The notes: generated from the sequence alone by a model not told the origin. Positions 31,912-41,496 are shown, counted from the first letter of the stretch. The stretch: 64,000 nucleotides of DNA from Bacillus benzoevorans (GCF_014207535.1 NZ_JACHGK010000004.1:133271-197270); one strand, 5' to 3'. Translations and numbers: made by a program.

Positions 31912-34776
31912 TTAATCCCCTGTTACAGCATACTCTGCCTCCATCCGGCTCCTGTCACGGGCTAACATCGGCTTTAAATATATTCCTGTATAAGAGCCAT
32001 CCGTTTCAGCAACCTCTTCAGGGGTTCCGGATGCAACAATCGTACCGCCTTTATCGCCGCCCTCAGGTCCAAGGTCAATAATATAATCAGCTGTTTTAAT
32101 GACATCAAGATTATGCTCAATGACGAGTACGGTGTCGCCATTGTCGACCAGGCGCTGCAGCACTTGAAGCAGTCTGGCAATATCATCCACATGCAGTCCG
32201 GTTGTCGGCTCATCTAAAATATAGAGGGTTTTCCCATTTGTCCGGCGGTGCAGTTCCGAAGCGAGCTTCACCCGCTGCGCCTCTCCGCCTGACAGCGTTG
32301 TAGCCGGCTGCCCCAGCTTAACGTAACCCAGTCCGACATCATAAATCGTTTGCAGTTTGCGCTTGATTTTTGGAATGTTTTCAAAGAACTGCAATGCATC
32401 TTCAACCGTCATTTCTAAAACTTCTGCAATATTTTTCCCTTTGTATTTCACTTCAAGTGTTTCCCGGTTATAGCGTTTGCCATGGCACACCTCGCAAGGA
32501 ACATAGACATCAGGCAAAAAGTGCATTTCGATCTTGATGATCCCATCACCGCGGCACGCCTCACATCTCCCGCCTTTGACATTAAAGCTAAAGCGCCCTT
32601 TCTTATAGCCGCGCACTTTTGCTTCATTCGTTACAGCGTAGACATCGCGGATATCATCAAACACGCCTATATAAGTAGCCGGATTCGATCGAGGAGAACG
32701 GCCAATCGGCGATTGATCGATATCGATTACCTTCTCTAAATGTTCGACTCCTTTAATCGAACGATATTTCCCCGGCAGCGTTCGTGCCCGATGCAGCTGC
32801 TGTGCCAATGATTTATGAAGGATTTCGTTGATTAAGCTGCTTTTCCCTGAGCCGGATACCCCCGTAACCGCAATAAACAATCCGAGTGGGAATTTGACAT
32901 TGACATTTTTCAGATTGTTTTCCGCCGCTCCTTTTATATCAATAAACCGTCCGTCCGGTTTGCGTCTTTCGATCGGTAACGGGATAAACTTTTTCCCTGA
33001 TAAATACTGTCCTGTCAATGAATTCGGGTCAGCCATCACTTCCTCCGGTGTTCCGGCGGAAATAATCCGGCCGCCGTGAACACCGGCACCAGGACCGACA
33101 TCAATTAAATAATCAGCCGCCCGCATTGTATCCTCATCGTGCTCTACGACAATTAAGGTATTCCCGATATCGCGCATTTCCTGCAAGGAACCGATCAGGC
33201 GGTCATTGTCGCGCTGATGCAATCCGATCGATGGTTCATCTAAAATATAGAGAACGCCGGTTAGACGGGAACCAATCTGCGTTGCCAGCCGGATCCGCTG
33301 TGCTTCTCCCCCTGAGAGGGTTCCGGCAGCGCGGCTTAATGTTAAATAATCAAGACCGACATTTTTGAGGAAACCAAGGCGCTCCTTAATTTCACGAAAA
33401 ATCAAATGACCAATTTTCCTTTCCTTTTCCGATAATTCCAGGGAATTGAAAAAGTCCAGCGCCTCTACAACCGAGAGCTCCGTAATATCTGCGATATTTT
33501 TTCCTGCAATTAAAACAGCAAGGATTTCCTTTTTCAGCCGTTGACCTTTACAAGCCTGGCATGGGCGCTCAGCCATGTATTTTTCCATCTGCTCACGGAT
33601 CCAGTCGGAGCTTGTGTCGTGATAACGGCGGTTTACATTCTTGAGAATCCCTTCAAATTCAATGTCATTATCGCGGATTTGCCCAAAATCATTTTCATAG
33701 TGGAAGTGGATTTTCTCACCATCTGAGCCATAGAGAATTTTATTCAGCTGCTCTTCCGGAATATCCTTCACCGGAATGCTCATATCAATGCCGTAATGGT
33801 TACAAACACATTCCAGCAGCTGCGGATAATATTGCGAACTCGTTGGTTCCCATGGGGCAATGGCATGCTCTTTCAAGGATAAATCTTTATTTGGGATAAC
33901 GAGATCAACGTCAACCTTTTTCTTCATCCCAAGTCCGTCACATTCCGGGCAAGCCCCGAAAGGATTATTAAAAGAAAAAAAACGCGGCTCTAGAAGCGGA
34001 ATAGAAAAGCCGCAGATTGGGCAGGCATGGTTTTCACTGAACAATAACTCCTCCTCGCCCATCACATCGACGATCACATTGCCCTCTCCCAGCTTTAAGG
34101 CTGCTTCAAGGGAATCAGACAGGCGGGCGGCAACCCCTTCTTTCACCACAATCCGGTCTATGATAACCTCTATCGAATGCTTTTTATTTTTTTCCAGTTC
34201 AATATCTTCGCCTAAATCATACATTTGCCCGTCGATACGGACACGGACATAGCCCTGTTTTTTAATATCCTCGAGGACTTTCACATGCGCTCCCTTTCTT
34301 CCCGAAATTACCGGGGCGAGCACCTGAATTTTCGTTCTTTCCGGATAAGCAGCAATACGATCTACCATTTGTTCAATGGTCTGTGCGGAAATTTCGATTC
34401 CGTGGGTTGGGCACGTCGGGTGGCCCACTCTGGCAAAAAGGAGACGAAAATAATCATAGATTTCCGTAACCGTTCCAACGGTTGAACGCGGATTGCGGCT
34501 TGTGGTTTTCTGGTCAATCGAAATCGCCGGCGAAAGACCTTCAATTGAATCCACATCCGGCTTATCCATCTGCCCAAGAAACTGGCGGGCATAGGATGAC
34601 AATGATTCAACATATCTCCGCTGCCCTTCCGCGTAAATGGTATCGAACGCAAGGGAGGACTTTCCCGAACCGGAAAGCCCCGTCAATACAACCAATTTAT
34701 CTCTTGGAATCGTGACATCAACATTTTTTAAATTATGAACTCTGGCACCTTTTACAATTAGTTTATCTAACGCCAT
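31912..34776 (-). CDS. uvrA: Excinuclease ABC subunit A
   Basis: ATPase that recognises bulky DNA damage and loads UvrB in nucleotide-excision repair. The 954 residues hold two ABC modules: Walker A GLSGSGKSSLA (about 32-42) and GVSGSGKSSLI (about 640), each with an LSGGEAQR signature. Zinc-finger cysteines are seen in HACPICGFS and GGRCEACRGDG. It starts 6 bp after the uvrB stop, forming uvrB-uvrA. Confidence 0.98.
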   Translation of the reverse strand: MALDKLIVKGARVHNLKNVDVTIPRDKLVVLTGLSGSGKSSLAFDTIYAEGQRRYVESLSSYARQFLGQMDKPDVDSIEGLSPAISIDQKTTSRNPRSTVGTVTEIYDYFRLLFARVGHPTCPTHGIEISAQTIEQMVDRIAAYPERTKIQVLAPVISGRKGAHVKVLEDIKKQGYVRVRIDGQMYDLGEDIELEKNKKHSIEVIIDRIVVKEGVAARLSDSLEAALKLGEGNVIVDVMGEEELLFSENHACPICGFSIPLLEPRFFSFNNPFGACPECDGLGMKKKVDVDLVIPNKDLSLKEHAIAPWEPTSSQYYPQLLECVCNHYGIDMSIPVKDIPEEQLNKILYGSDGEKIHFHYENDFGQIRDNDIEFEGILKNVNRRYHDTSSDWIREQMEKYMAERPCQACKGQRLKKEILAVLIAGKNIADITELSVVEALDFFNSLELSEKERKIGHLIFREIKERLGFLKNVGLDYLTLSRAAGTLSGGEAQRIRLATQIGSRLTGVLYILDEPSIGLHQRDNDRLIGSLQEMRDIGNTLIVVEHDEDTMRAADYLIDVGPGAGVHGGRIISAGTPEEVMADPNSLTGQYLSGKKFIPLPIERRKPDGRFIDIKGAAENNLKNVNVKFPLGLFIAVTGVSGSGKSSLINEILHKSLAQQLHRARTLPGKYRSIKGVEHLEKVIDIDQSPIGRSPRSNPATYIGVFDDIRDVYAVTNEAKVRGYKKGRFSFNVKGGRCEACRGDGIIKIEMHFLPDVYVPCEVCHGKRYNRETLEVKYKGKNIAEVLEMTVEDALQFFENIPKIKRKLQTIYDVGLGYVKLGQPATTLSGGEAQRVKLASELHRRTNGKTLYILDEPTTGLHVDDIARLLQVLQRLVDNGDTVLVIEHNLDVIKTADYIIDLGPEGGDKGGTIVASGTPEEVAETDGSYTGIYLKPMLARDRSRMEAEYAVTGD

Positions 34777-34782
34777 GAATGG

Positions 34783-36762
34783 TTACCCCTCCGATTTCAG
34801 CTCTAAAATTAGATCACGAAGCTCTGCCGCACGTTCGAAATTGAGGGCTTTTGCTGCTTCTTTCATCTCTTTTTCCATATTCATAATGAATTCATCTTTT
34901 TCCTTCTTGGACATCTTCTTGTATTGGGAAGATGGTTTATATTCTTCTTGTTCCTCCGCCGCATGGGTGGCACGAATCGCTTCACGAATTTCCTTTTGAA
35001 TCGTTTGCGGTGTGACGCCGTGTTTGCGGTTATATTCTTCCTGAATCGCACGGCGTCTTTTTGTTTCATTTATAGCAATTTCCATTGAATTCGTTATTTT
35101 ATCCCCGTACATAATGACCTGTCCGTTCGCATTACGAGCGGCGCGCCCAATCGTTTGAATGAGGGAACGCTCTGAACGCAGGAAGCCTTCCTTATCTGCG
35201 TCAAGAATAGCCACCAGTGAAACCTCGGGAATATCCAAACCTTCCCTAAGAAGGTTGATTCCGACTAATACATCATAGACTCCAAGACGGAGTTCACGGA
35301 TGATTTCAATCCGCTCCAATGTTTTAACCTCGGAATGCAGGTAGTTCACCTTGATGCCGATTTCCTTTAAATAATCCGTTAAATCCTCAGACATCTTCTT
35401 CGTCAGCGTCGTCACTAGAACACGCTCATTTTTTGCCGTTCGCTCTTGAATCTCAGAAATTAAATCATCAATCTGTCCTTCTATTGGTCTGACGGTGATA
35501 ATTGGGTCCAGGAGTCCTGTCGGGCGGATAATCTGCTCCACCATTTCCGGAGAATGCTCCTGCTCATACGGACCGGGTGTAGCAGAAACATAAACAATTT
35601 GCTTCACATGCCGATCAAATTCGTCAAAAGTTAACGGACGGTTATCGAGTGCAGACGGCAGGCGGAAGCCATGATCCACCAGCACCTGCTTTCTTGCCCT
35701 ATCCCCATTAAACATCCCGCGGATTTGCGGCAAAGTGACATGGGACTCGTCAATAACAATTAAGAAATCTTCCGGAAAATAATCAAGAAGTGTATAAGGA
35801 GTAGAACCCGGAGGACGCAATGTCAGATGACGGGAATAGTTTTCAATCCCTGAGCAAAAGCCCATTTCCCGCATCATTTCTAAGTCATAGCGTGTCCTCT
35901 GCTCAAGCCGCTGTGCCTCAAGCAGTTTATCGTCCGCGCGCAATTCAGCGAGACGTTCTTCCAATTCCTTTTCAATGTTTTGGATCGCAATCTGCATCTT
36001 TTCATCACGGGTAACGAAGTGGGAGGCCGGGAAAATCGCCACATGCTCACGTTCACCGATAATTTCCCCTGTTAAGGCATCGACTTCGCGAATGCGGTCA
36101 ATTTCATCTCCGAAAAATTCCACCCTGATGCAATGCTCATCCTTTGAAGCAGGAAAGATCTCAACGACATCGCCGCGGACCCGGAAGGTACCACGGATAA
36201 AGTTGATATCATTCCGCTCATACTGAATATCAACCAACCGGCGTAATAGTTGATTCCGTTCAATTTCCATCCCGGTTCTTAAAGACAGAACCATCTCACG
36301 GTATTCTTCCGGCGATCCTAAACCGTAAATGCAGGAAACACTGGCAATGATAATAACATCCTTCCGTTCAAATAATGAGGATGTTGCCGAGTGGCGCAGT
36401 TTATCGATTTCATCATTGATGCTGGCATCCTTTTCAATAAAGGTATCAGTAGAAGGGACGTAAGCCTCCGGTTGAAAATAATCATAATAGCTGACAAAAT
36501 ACTCTACTGCATTATTTGGAAAAAACTCTTTAAATTCACTGTACAGCTGTCCTGCAAGTGTTTTGTTATGAGCCATAATCAGTGTCGGTTTATTCACTTC
36601 TTTGATGACGTTAGAAATCGTAAAGGTTTTTCCCGTCCCTGTTGCTCCCAGTAAGGTTTGATGACGTTTCCCCGCATGAATGCCGGCAACGATCTTCTTG
36701 ATCGCTTCAGGCTGATCCCCCTGCGGTGTATACTTTGAAACTAATTCAAATTGGTCTTTCAA
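34783..36762 (-). CDS. uvrB: Excinuclease ABC subunit B
   Basis: Damage-verifying helicase-like subunit that then recruits UvrC. The 659 residues contain Walker A LLGATGTGKTFT (about 38-49), the DNA-clamping beta hairpin region YYDYFQPEAYVP, the Walker B segment VIDESHVTLPQ, motif VI QTIGRAARN, and the C-terminal UvrC-interaction (UVR) motif ALNFERAAELRDLI. LexA control is likely from family knowledge; I did not find a clear SOS box. Confidence 0.98.
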   Translation of the reverse strand: MKDQFELVSKYTPQGDQPEAIKKIVAGIHAGKRHQTLLGATGTGKTFTISNVIKEVNKPTLIMAHNKTLAGQLYSEFKEFFPNNAVEYFVSYYDYFQPEAYVPSTDTFIEKDASINDEIDKLRHSATSSLFERKDVIIIASVSCIYGLGSPEEYREMVLSLRTGMEIERNQLLRRLVDIQYERNDINFIRGTFRVRGDVVEIFPASKDEHCIRVEFFGDEIDRIREVDALTGEIIGEREHVAIFPASHFVTRDEKMQIAIQNIEKELEERLAELRADDKLLEAQRLEQRTRYDLEMMREMGFCSGIENYSRHLTLRPPGSTPYTLLDYFPEDFLIVIDESHVTLPQIRGMFNGDRARKQVLVDHGFRLPSALDNRPLTFDEFDRHVKQIVYVSATPGPYEQEHSPEMVEQIIRPTGLLDPIITVRPIEGQIDDLISEIQERTAKNERVLVTTLTKKMSEDLTDYLKEIGIKVNYLHSEVKTLERIEIIRELRLGVYDVLVGINLLREGLDIPEVSLVAILDADKEGFLRSERSLIQTIGRAARNANGQVIMYGDKITNSMEIAINETKRRRAIQEEYNRKHGVTPQTIQKEIREAIRATHAAEEQEEYKPSSQYKKMSKKEKDEFIMNMEKEMKEAAKALNFERAAELRDLILELKSEG

Positions 36763-36924
36763 TCATTGTCCCCCCATCCATTTTTGCTGCTTTATCTGAA
36801 TCTGCTGTCCATTCCCCATCGCAGATCAATCCCGTTTCCTATTGATTCAGTTATACCCATTCTACCACAAAAAAAGCAAATATAAACAACTAAACACGAA
36901 CAAACATTCCATCAAAAATAAAAC

Positions 36925-36953
36925 AAAAAAACCTGTTCCAATGTGGAAAGGTT
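36925..36953 (-). terminator. Terminator between csbA and uvrB
   Basis: Minus strand AAACCT-CC...GG-AGGTTT stem followed by TTTTTT. The rest of the 300-bp gap (36763-37064) is AT-rich near uvrB, where its promoter should lie, with no gene visible. Confidence 0.7.
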
Positions 36954-37064
36954 TCCGTTTCTATTATCGTGAGCAACTGGCTGCTAATGGATGCCAGTTG
37001 TCTAGGTTCTGAATGATAATGGATGTGTGCCGGCAGCCCTGTCTCCTAACAAAAGAGACAACCG

Positions 37065-37298
37065 CTACGGATGCAGTTTTGCCTTTTTTTTGATTCTTTC
37101 CGCATACCAAAAACCAACGGTTAAGGAAAAGGCGTCGATAATAATCAAAGTAAGTGAATCTGTATATCCTTTATATACAGAGGCTGCAATTAAAGCCACG
37201 GTTAAGACAAGCGCTAACACCCGGTTATACGTGACTCTCGCAAACAATATAACTATCAGACATGGTAATACTAAAGCGGATAAATACTTTAATACCAA
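37065..37298 (-). CDS. csbA: CsbA-like small membrane protein (TTG start)
   Basis: A 77-residue protein with three hydrophobic segments (about 2-22, 27-45, 50-68) and a basic tail (ERIKKKAKLHP). Length, topology (ILFARVTYN..., KGYTDSLT) and place before uvrB match B. subtilis CsbA, a sigma-B-controlled protein of unknown role. The TTG at 37298 follows AGAGGG. No clear sigma-B promoter was found. Confidence 0.8.
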   Translation of the reverse strand: MVLKYLSALVLPCLIVILFARVTYNRVLALVLTVALIAASVYKGYTDSLTLIIIDAFSLTVGFWYAERIKKKAKLHP

Positions 37299-37495
37299 TT
37301 ATGACACCCTCTTTGGCCCGATTCACAAAGAATCAGCGCGATAAAATTTTCTACCTATTACAGATAGAAGGAATGCTGGTTTTCACAGAAGAGAACCAGC
37401 ATCCTGCATTTCTATTATAAATTGGATAAGATATAGATACAACCAGGCTTTTCTGCCGCAGAAAAATAAATTACTTTTTTTAAAAGGGTCACTGG

Positions 37496-38818
37496 TTAAA
37501 TTTTAACCTCTTCTGGTTCCGCTTCTTTCGGGCTGCTTTTTTTCACTTCGATAAAAATAATATGATGCTCATCTATTTCAGTTATCGTAAAGAGATAACC
37601 TTCTGCTTCAATGGAGTCGCCTAGTTTTACTTCATATGATTGATTTAAAAACCAGCCGCCAATCGTATCGACGTCATCTTCGTCCAAATGGATACCGAGC
37701 AGATCATTCACTTCCGAGATCAAAAGCTTCGCATCAAGAATATAGTGGTCTTCACCCTTTTTTCTTATTTCCGGGATTTCATCGGCATCAAACTCGTCAC
37801 GAATTTCACCGACAATTTCTTCGACCATATCCTCCATCGTGACCATTCCGGCAGTACCGCCGTATTCATCAAGCAGAATCGCGACATAGCTGCGCTCTTT
37901 TTGCAGGAGCAGCAGCAAATCATGTATCGGGATCGTTTCAATGACGGAGATGGCCGGTTTAACAAAATTGGATAACGGGGCATCCGGATTGTCTACCCAT
38001 GCCGTTAATACATCCTTCATATGAACAATTCCGATAATATTATCTTTGTCACCATCCTCCACAACGGGATAACGGGTATATTTTTCCTGATTCATGATGC
38101 TGAGAATTTTATCTTTGCTGTCATTTATCGAAAGAGTCACCATTTCGGTACGCGGTACCATGATCTCCTTCGCTACCCGCTCATCAAAGTCGAAAATATT
38201 CGTCACATACTTATATTCCGACTGATTAATTTCTCCGCTTTCATAACTTTCCGACAGGATGATCCGCAGCTCTTCCTCTGAGCGGGACAATTCATTTTCT
38301 GAGACTGTTTTAAAGCCGAATAACCCCGTAATAAAACGAGCTGAATGATTCATCGACCAAACAATTGGATAGGTCAGGCGGTTAAACCAAATCAGCGGGG
38401 AGGCAATAAGCAGGGTAATCTGTTCACTTTTTTGAATCGCAAAAGATTTCGGCGCTAATTCACCTACCACGACATTGAGAAAAGTAATCAAACTAAAGGC
38501 AATGATCACAGAGACCGGGGCAGCTATTGCAGATGATAGGTTCCACTCAGCAAACAATGCCTTAAAGATATGCGCTACCGTCGGTTCACCAAGCCACCCG
38601 ATTCCAAGTGCCGTGATCGTAATTCCTAATTGACACGTTGATAAATACTCGTCCAAATGGGTCGTTACCTTGTGGGCCGCCATGGCTTTTCTATTTCCTT
38701 CCTCCACTAGCTGGCTGATCCTTGTCCCCCTGACACGGATGATCGAAAACTCTGCGGCAACAAAAAAAGCCGTTAAGGCAATTAATATAAAAAGTACAAA
38801 TAACTTAAAACCGTCCAA
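37496..38818 (-). CDS. CNNM/CorC-type transporter (hemolysin family)
   Basis: A 440-residue membrane protein with the N-terminal DUF21/CNNM domain (about 1-200, roughly four hydrophobic segments, FFVAAEFSIIRVR), two CBS domains (about 215-340, VPRTEMVTLSIND and YVAILLDEYGGTAGMVTMED) and a C-terminal CorC_HlyC domain. Family members handle Mg2+ or other divalent cations, including efflux; the B. subtilis group includes MpfA. The start is probably TTG 38818. An unusual hairpin covers the ribosome-site area. Confidence 0.9.
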   Translation of the reverse strand: MDGFKLFVLFILIALTAFFVAAEFSIIRVRGTRISQLVEEGNRKAMAAHKVTTHLDEYLSTCQLGITITALGIGWLGEPTVAHIFKALFAEWNLSSAIAAPVSVIIAFSLITFLNVVVGELAPKSFAIQKSEQITLLIASPLIWFNRLTYPIVWSMNHSARFITGLFGFKTVSENELSRSEEELRIILSESYESGEINQSEYKYVTNIFDFDERVAKEIMVPRTEMVTLSINDSKDKILSIMNQEKYTRYPVVEDGDKDNIIGIVHMKDVLTAWVDNPDAPLSNFVKPAISVIETIPIHDLLLLLQKERSYVAILLDEYGGTAGMVTMEDMVEEIVGEIRDEFDADEIPEIRKKGEDHYILDAKLLISEVNDLLGIHLDEDDVDTIGGWFLNQSYEVKLGDSIEAEGYLFTITEIDEHHIIFIEVKKSSPKEAEPEEVKI

Positions 38819-38823
38819 AAAGT

Positions 38824-38844
38824 CCCTCGTCTAATAAGCGAGGG
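38824..38844 (-). promoter_or_regulatory. Hairpin at the ribosome-binding region of the CorC-type gene
   Basis: Minus strand CCCTCG (38844-38839) pairs with CGAGGG (38829-38824), the latter only 5 nt before the TTG start and possibly its ribosome site. A second GGGAGGTGA lies just upstream. Folding would hide the proximal site. Confidence 0.4.
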
Positions 38845-38996
38845 TTCACCTCCCTATTTATAAAAAACGATAAATTACTCTTATTTTACTATAGCACGTT
38901 TTATTTTAAACATAAAGATAACCCGCTATGTGACCTGATCTAAAAAAATCATGAACAATGATTCGTTCATGATTTTTTATCTACGTGAATATTCGT

Positions 38997-39002
38997 TATA
39001 AT
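38997..39002 (+). promoter_or_regulatory. -10 element and degenerate CzrA-type site upstream of czrA
   Basis: TATAAT at 38997-39002, 21 bp before the start codon; the -35 (TTTTTA) is weak. Overlapping it, TGAA-N6-TTAT (38986-38999) partly matches the TGAA-N6-TTCA target of CzrA/SmtB repressors. A separate hairpin ATCATGAAC/GTTCATGAT lies at about 38948-38973. Confidence 0.45.
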
Positions 39003-39022
39003 GAATAATAGGAGTTGATAAA

Positions 39023-39340
39023 ATGGAAAACGAAAACCAACCGGCGGCAGAGCAAGAGCTAGATGAAGAAACATTATTTATCGTGGCACAGACCTTTAAG
39101 GCGTTGTCCGATCCTACCCGGATCCGGATTCTTCATCTGCTCTTTCATGGCGAGCATTCCGTCAATGAAATCGCTGAAAAGCTGGGGCTGCTGCAATCAA
39201 CAGTTTCCCACCAGCTGCGCTTCCTGAAAAATTTGCGACTCGTTAAATTCCGCCGCGAAGGAACGTCTTTATTTTACACACATGATGATGAACATGTGAT
39301 GGATATCCTCAAGCAGACGATTGAACATGCCCATCACTAA
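39023..39340 (+). CDS. czrA: ArsR/SmtB-family zinc/cobalt-type repressor (CzrA-like)
   Basis: A 105-residue winged-helix repressor that leaves DNA when metal binds. The HTH is HSVNEIAEKLGLLQSTVSHQ. The C-terminal helix has the alpha5 metal ligands of CzrA (DDEHV...IEHAHH: Asp, His, His, His), pointing to Zn2+/Co2+. GGAGTTG precedes the ATG. It converges on and overlaps czcD by 4 bp at the 3' ends, and a matching operator lies before czcD, so it most likely controls that exporter. Confidence 0.9.
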   Translation: MENENQPAAEQELDEETLFIVAQTFKALSDPTRIRILHLLFHGEHSVNEIAEKLGLLQSTVSHQLRFLKNLRLVKFRREGTSLFYTHDDEHVMDILKQTIEHAHH

Positions 39341-40269
39341 TTACAGGTTGGATGTGGATTCGGACATCCATTTTGATTATTTTCTATCTGGAGTGTGCTA
39401 TGCTCGATTCCGAAATGATCATGCAGGATTGTCTGCGCCTCCAGTAGAATATTATCATGAATGCCTGGTGCCTCTATGGCAATATGGCAGCTCAGCATTG
39501 GCATTCCCGATGTGATTGACCAGATATGAAGGTCATGCACTTCCATAACATGCGGGATATTTAACAAGGCCGCTTTCACATCATCCATATGAAATTGATC
39601 CGGTGTTCCTTCCATTAATATATGGAAAGAATCCTTTGTTACTCTCCAGCCGCTGATAAGAATTAAAACAGCAACGATGATGCTGGCAATTGGGTCGGCA
39701 ATTCCCCAGCCAAAGAAGATCATCAGTAAAGCGGCAGCGATGGCCCCAACCGAACCAAGCATATCTCCAATCACATGAAGGAAAGCGCTTCTTACATTTA
39801 AGTTTTCCTCTTTATCACCGCTCATTAAAATCCAGGCCGCGGCAATATTGACCAACAGACCAATAACGGAAATGATCAGCATCCCCGTACTTTGCACCTC
39901 TGGCGGATTCAGAAAACGGTGAAAGGCTTCATAAAAGATGTACAGTGAAATGACCATTAATGTAATGCCATTTAAAGATGCGGCGATAATTTCAAACCGT
40001 CTATAACCAAAGGTTTTGGATTGGGATGCTTGCTTCTCGCCAAGCTTCATGGCAAAAAAACTCAGTCCCAAGGCCGCAGCGTCACTCAACATATGACCGG
40101 CATCTGACAGCAGGGCGAGACTGTTCGTGACGATACCGCCGATTACTTCGACAACCATAAAAAGTGATATGAGTAGAAACGCAGAAAATAACGCTTTTTT
40201 ATTGCCAGCATGACCGTGTGAATGGCCATGACTATGTCCGTGGTGATGGTGTCCATGGTGATGTCCCAT
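39337..40269 (-). CDS. czcD: Cation diffusion facilitator (CzcD-like)
   Basis: Proton-coupled exporter of Zn2+, Co2+ or similar metals. The 310 residues have a His-rich N terminus (about 3-20), six membrane segments (LLSDAGHMLSDAAALGLS holds the site A His/Asp residues; the partner HxxxD is in FLHVIGDMLGS) and a cytosolic C-terminal domain (HMEVHDLHIWSI-like). Promoter and operator lie upstream at 40292-40343. Confidence 0.93.
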   Translation of the reverse strand: MGHHHGHHHHGHSHGHSHGHAGNKKALFSAFLLISLFMVVEVIGGIVTNSLALLSDAGHMLSDAAALGLSFFAMKLGEKQASQSKTFGYRRFEIIAASLNGITLMVISLYIFYEAFHRFLNPPEVQSTGMLIISVIGLLVNIAAAWILMSGDKEENLNVRSAFLHVIGDMLGSVGAIAAALLMIFFGWGIADPIASIIVAVLILISGWRVTKDSFHILMEGTPDQFHMDDVKAALLNIPHVMEVHDLHIWSITSGMPMLSCHIAIEAPGIHDNILLEAQTILHDHFGIEHSTLQIENNQNGCPNPHPTCN

Positions 40270-40291
40270 ATAACCGCCTACTTTCTTCTCT

Positions 40292-40313
40292 TATATGAAT
40301 ATATGTTCATATA
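40292..40313 (-). promoter_or_regulatory. CzrA-type operator upstream of czcD
   Basis: TATATGAA-TATATG-TTCATATA is a perfect 8-bp inverted repeat with the TGAA-N6-TTCA core of ArsR/SmtB targets. It lies directly downstream of the czcD -10. Confidence 0.85.
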
Positions 40314-40314
40314 T

Positions 40315-40343
40315 ATTATGAAATAGAGACAGAAAAAGTTCAA
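40315..40343 (-). promoter_or_regulatory. Promoter of czcD
   Basis: Minus strand: -35 TTGAAC (40338-40343), 17-bp spacer, -10 CATAAT (40315-40320). Confidence 0.7.
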
Positions 40344-40465
40344 TAGTTTTTACTATTTTTCACATTTTCATCATAATAATTTGTAGTAAATATTTCAATA
40401 TAATAGCAAGAGCCGATGCCGTCATTATGGATAAGTATAAAATACACATTTCCTATGAATACTAT

Positions 40466-40610
40466 TTAGGTAAAGAAAACTCGCCGATTGGCGAGCCAAA
40501 AGGCGAAGACAGAGGCGTAGCTGCACTTATACTTTTTTCCTAAAAATTGCTGCTCCGCCGGGGTTCTTCTTCGCTGCAATTTTATACTAAAAGTGTAAAA
40601 AAGCAATGGT
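40466..40610. other. GC-rich structured intergenic block of unknown nature
   Basis: It holds a perfect CTCGCC-GATT-GGCGAG hairpin at about 40480, then AAGGCGAAGACAGAGGCG, and a later AAAATTGC...GCAATTTT pair around a GC-rich core (about 40543-40584). It differs in composition from the flanks and lies upstream of the second exporter. It fits no riboswitch consensus I know and may be a degenerate repeat. Confidence 0.35.
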
Positions 40611-40630
40611 CTAGTGGAGGTTTTTATGGG

Positions 40631-41494
40631 ATGGGGGAAACAAATTTAAAGAAAGCAGAAAAAGGAGCATGGATTAGCATTTCTGCTTATATTTTATTAT
40701 CAGCCATCAAGCTGACCGCGGGTAAAATCGGCCACTCAGAAGCCTTGTGGGCAGACGGTTTAAATAACCTAACTGATATCCTTGCATCGGCGGCAGTATT
40801 AATCGGTCTGCGCATCTCACAGAAACCGCCTGATGATAACCACCGCTACGGACATTCAAGAGCGGAAACGATCGCCTCATTAATGGCGGCCTTAATTATG
40901 TTCACGGTTGGCTTTCAGGTCATTTTTCAATCGATACAGTCCTTTTATCAGCATGATGCCAGTGACCCGAACATCATGACCGCCCTGGTGGCATTATTGT
41001 CCGCCGTCTTTATGTTTGCTGTCTATGTTTACAATCTTCGGTTGTCGAAAAAACTTAACAGCAAGGCACTGTATTCAGCAGCTCAGGATAACCGTTCGGA
41101 TGCCCTTGTCAGTGTTGGTGCCGCGGTTGGAATTTTGGGGTCCTATTTTGGTCTTTCCTGGCTTGATCCATTGGCTGCGGTTATCGTCGGATTGATGATC
41201 TGCCGTACTGCTTGGGGCATCTTCAAGGAAGCGTCACTTGATTTAACCGATGCATTCGAAGTGGAGAAGCTAAAGGAACTTGAAGCAACGATTAATAAAA
41301 CACCGGGCGTGAAATTAGTTAAAGACATCAAAGCCCGTTTGCACGGCAACCGAACAATTGTCGATGCCACTATTTTTGTCGAGCCGACTTTAACAATTGT
41401 AGAAGGACACCAGATTGCTGAAAACGTGGAAGAACGGCTGATTGCGGAACACGATGTGCAGGATTCAAATATTCATATCGAGCCGCAAATGTAA
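40631..41494 (+). CDS. Cation diffusion facilitator, second type (MneP/MneS-like)
   Basis: A 287-residue exporter from ATG 40631, which follows TGGAGG by 10 nt; a frame 28 codons longer runs into a GC-rich intergenic block and is unlikely. It has six membrane segments, the motif WADGLNNLTDILASAAVLIG in helix 2 and QDNRSDALVSVGAAVGI in helix 5, both with Asp residues typical of the Mn2+/Fe2+-type CDF branch, and a C-terminal domain (VDATIFVEP). It lacks the His-rich tract of CzcD. Substrate metal is inferred only. Confidence 0.88.
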   Translation: MGETNLKKAEKGAWISISAYILLSAIKLTAGKIGHSEALWADGLNNLTDILASAAVLIGLRISQKPPDDNHRYGHSRAETIASLMAALIMFTVGFQVIFQSIQSFYQHDASDPNIMTALVALLSAVFMFAVYVYNLRLSKKLNSKALYSAAQDNRSDALVSVGAAVGILGSYFGLSWLDPLAAVIVGLMICRTAWGIFKEASLDLTDAFEVEKLKELEATINKTPGVKLVKDIKARLHGNRTIVDATIFVEPTLTIVEGHQIAENVEERLIAEHDVQDSNIHIEPQM

Positions 41495-41496
41495 AG

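Noticed and set aside
37371..37403. Terminator after the CorC-type gene
   Set aside because: A GATGCTGGTT/AACCAGCAT hairpin exists, but no T tract follows on either strand, so I do not call it a terminator.
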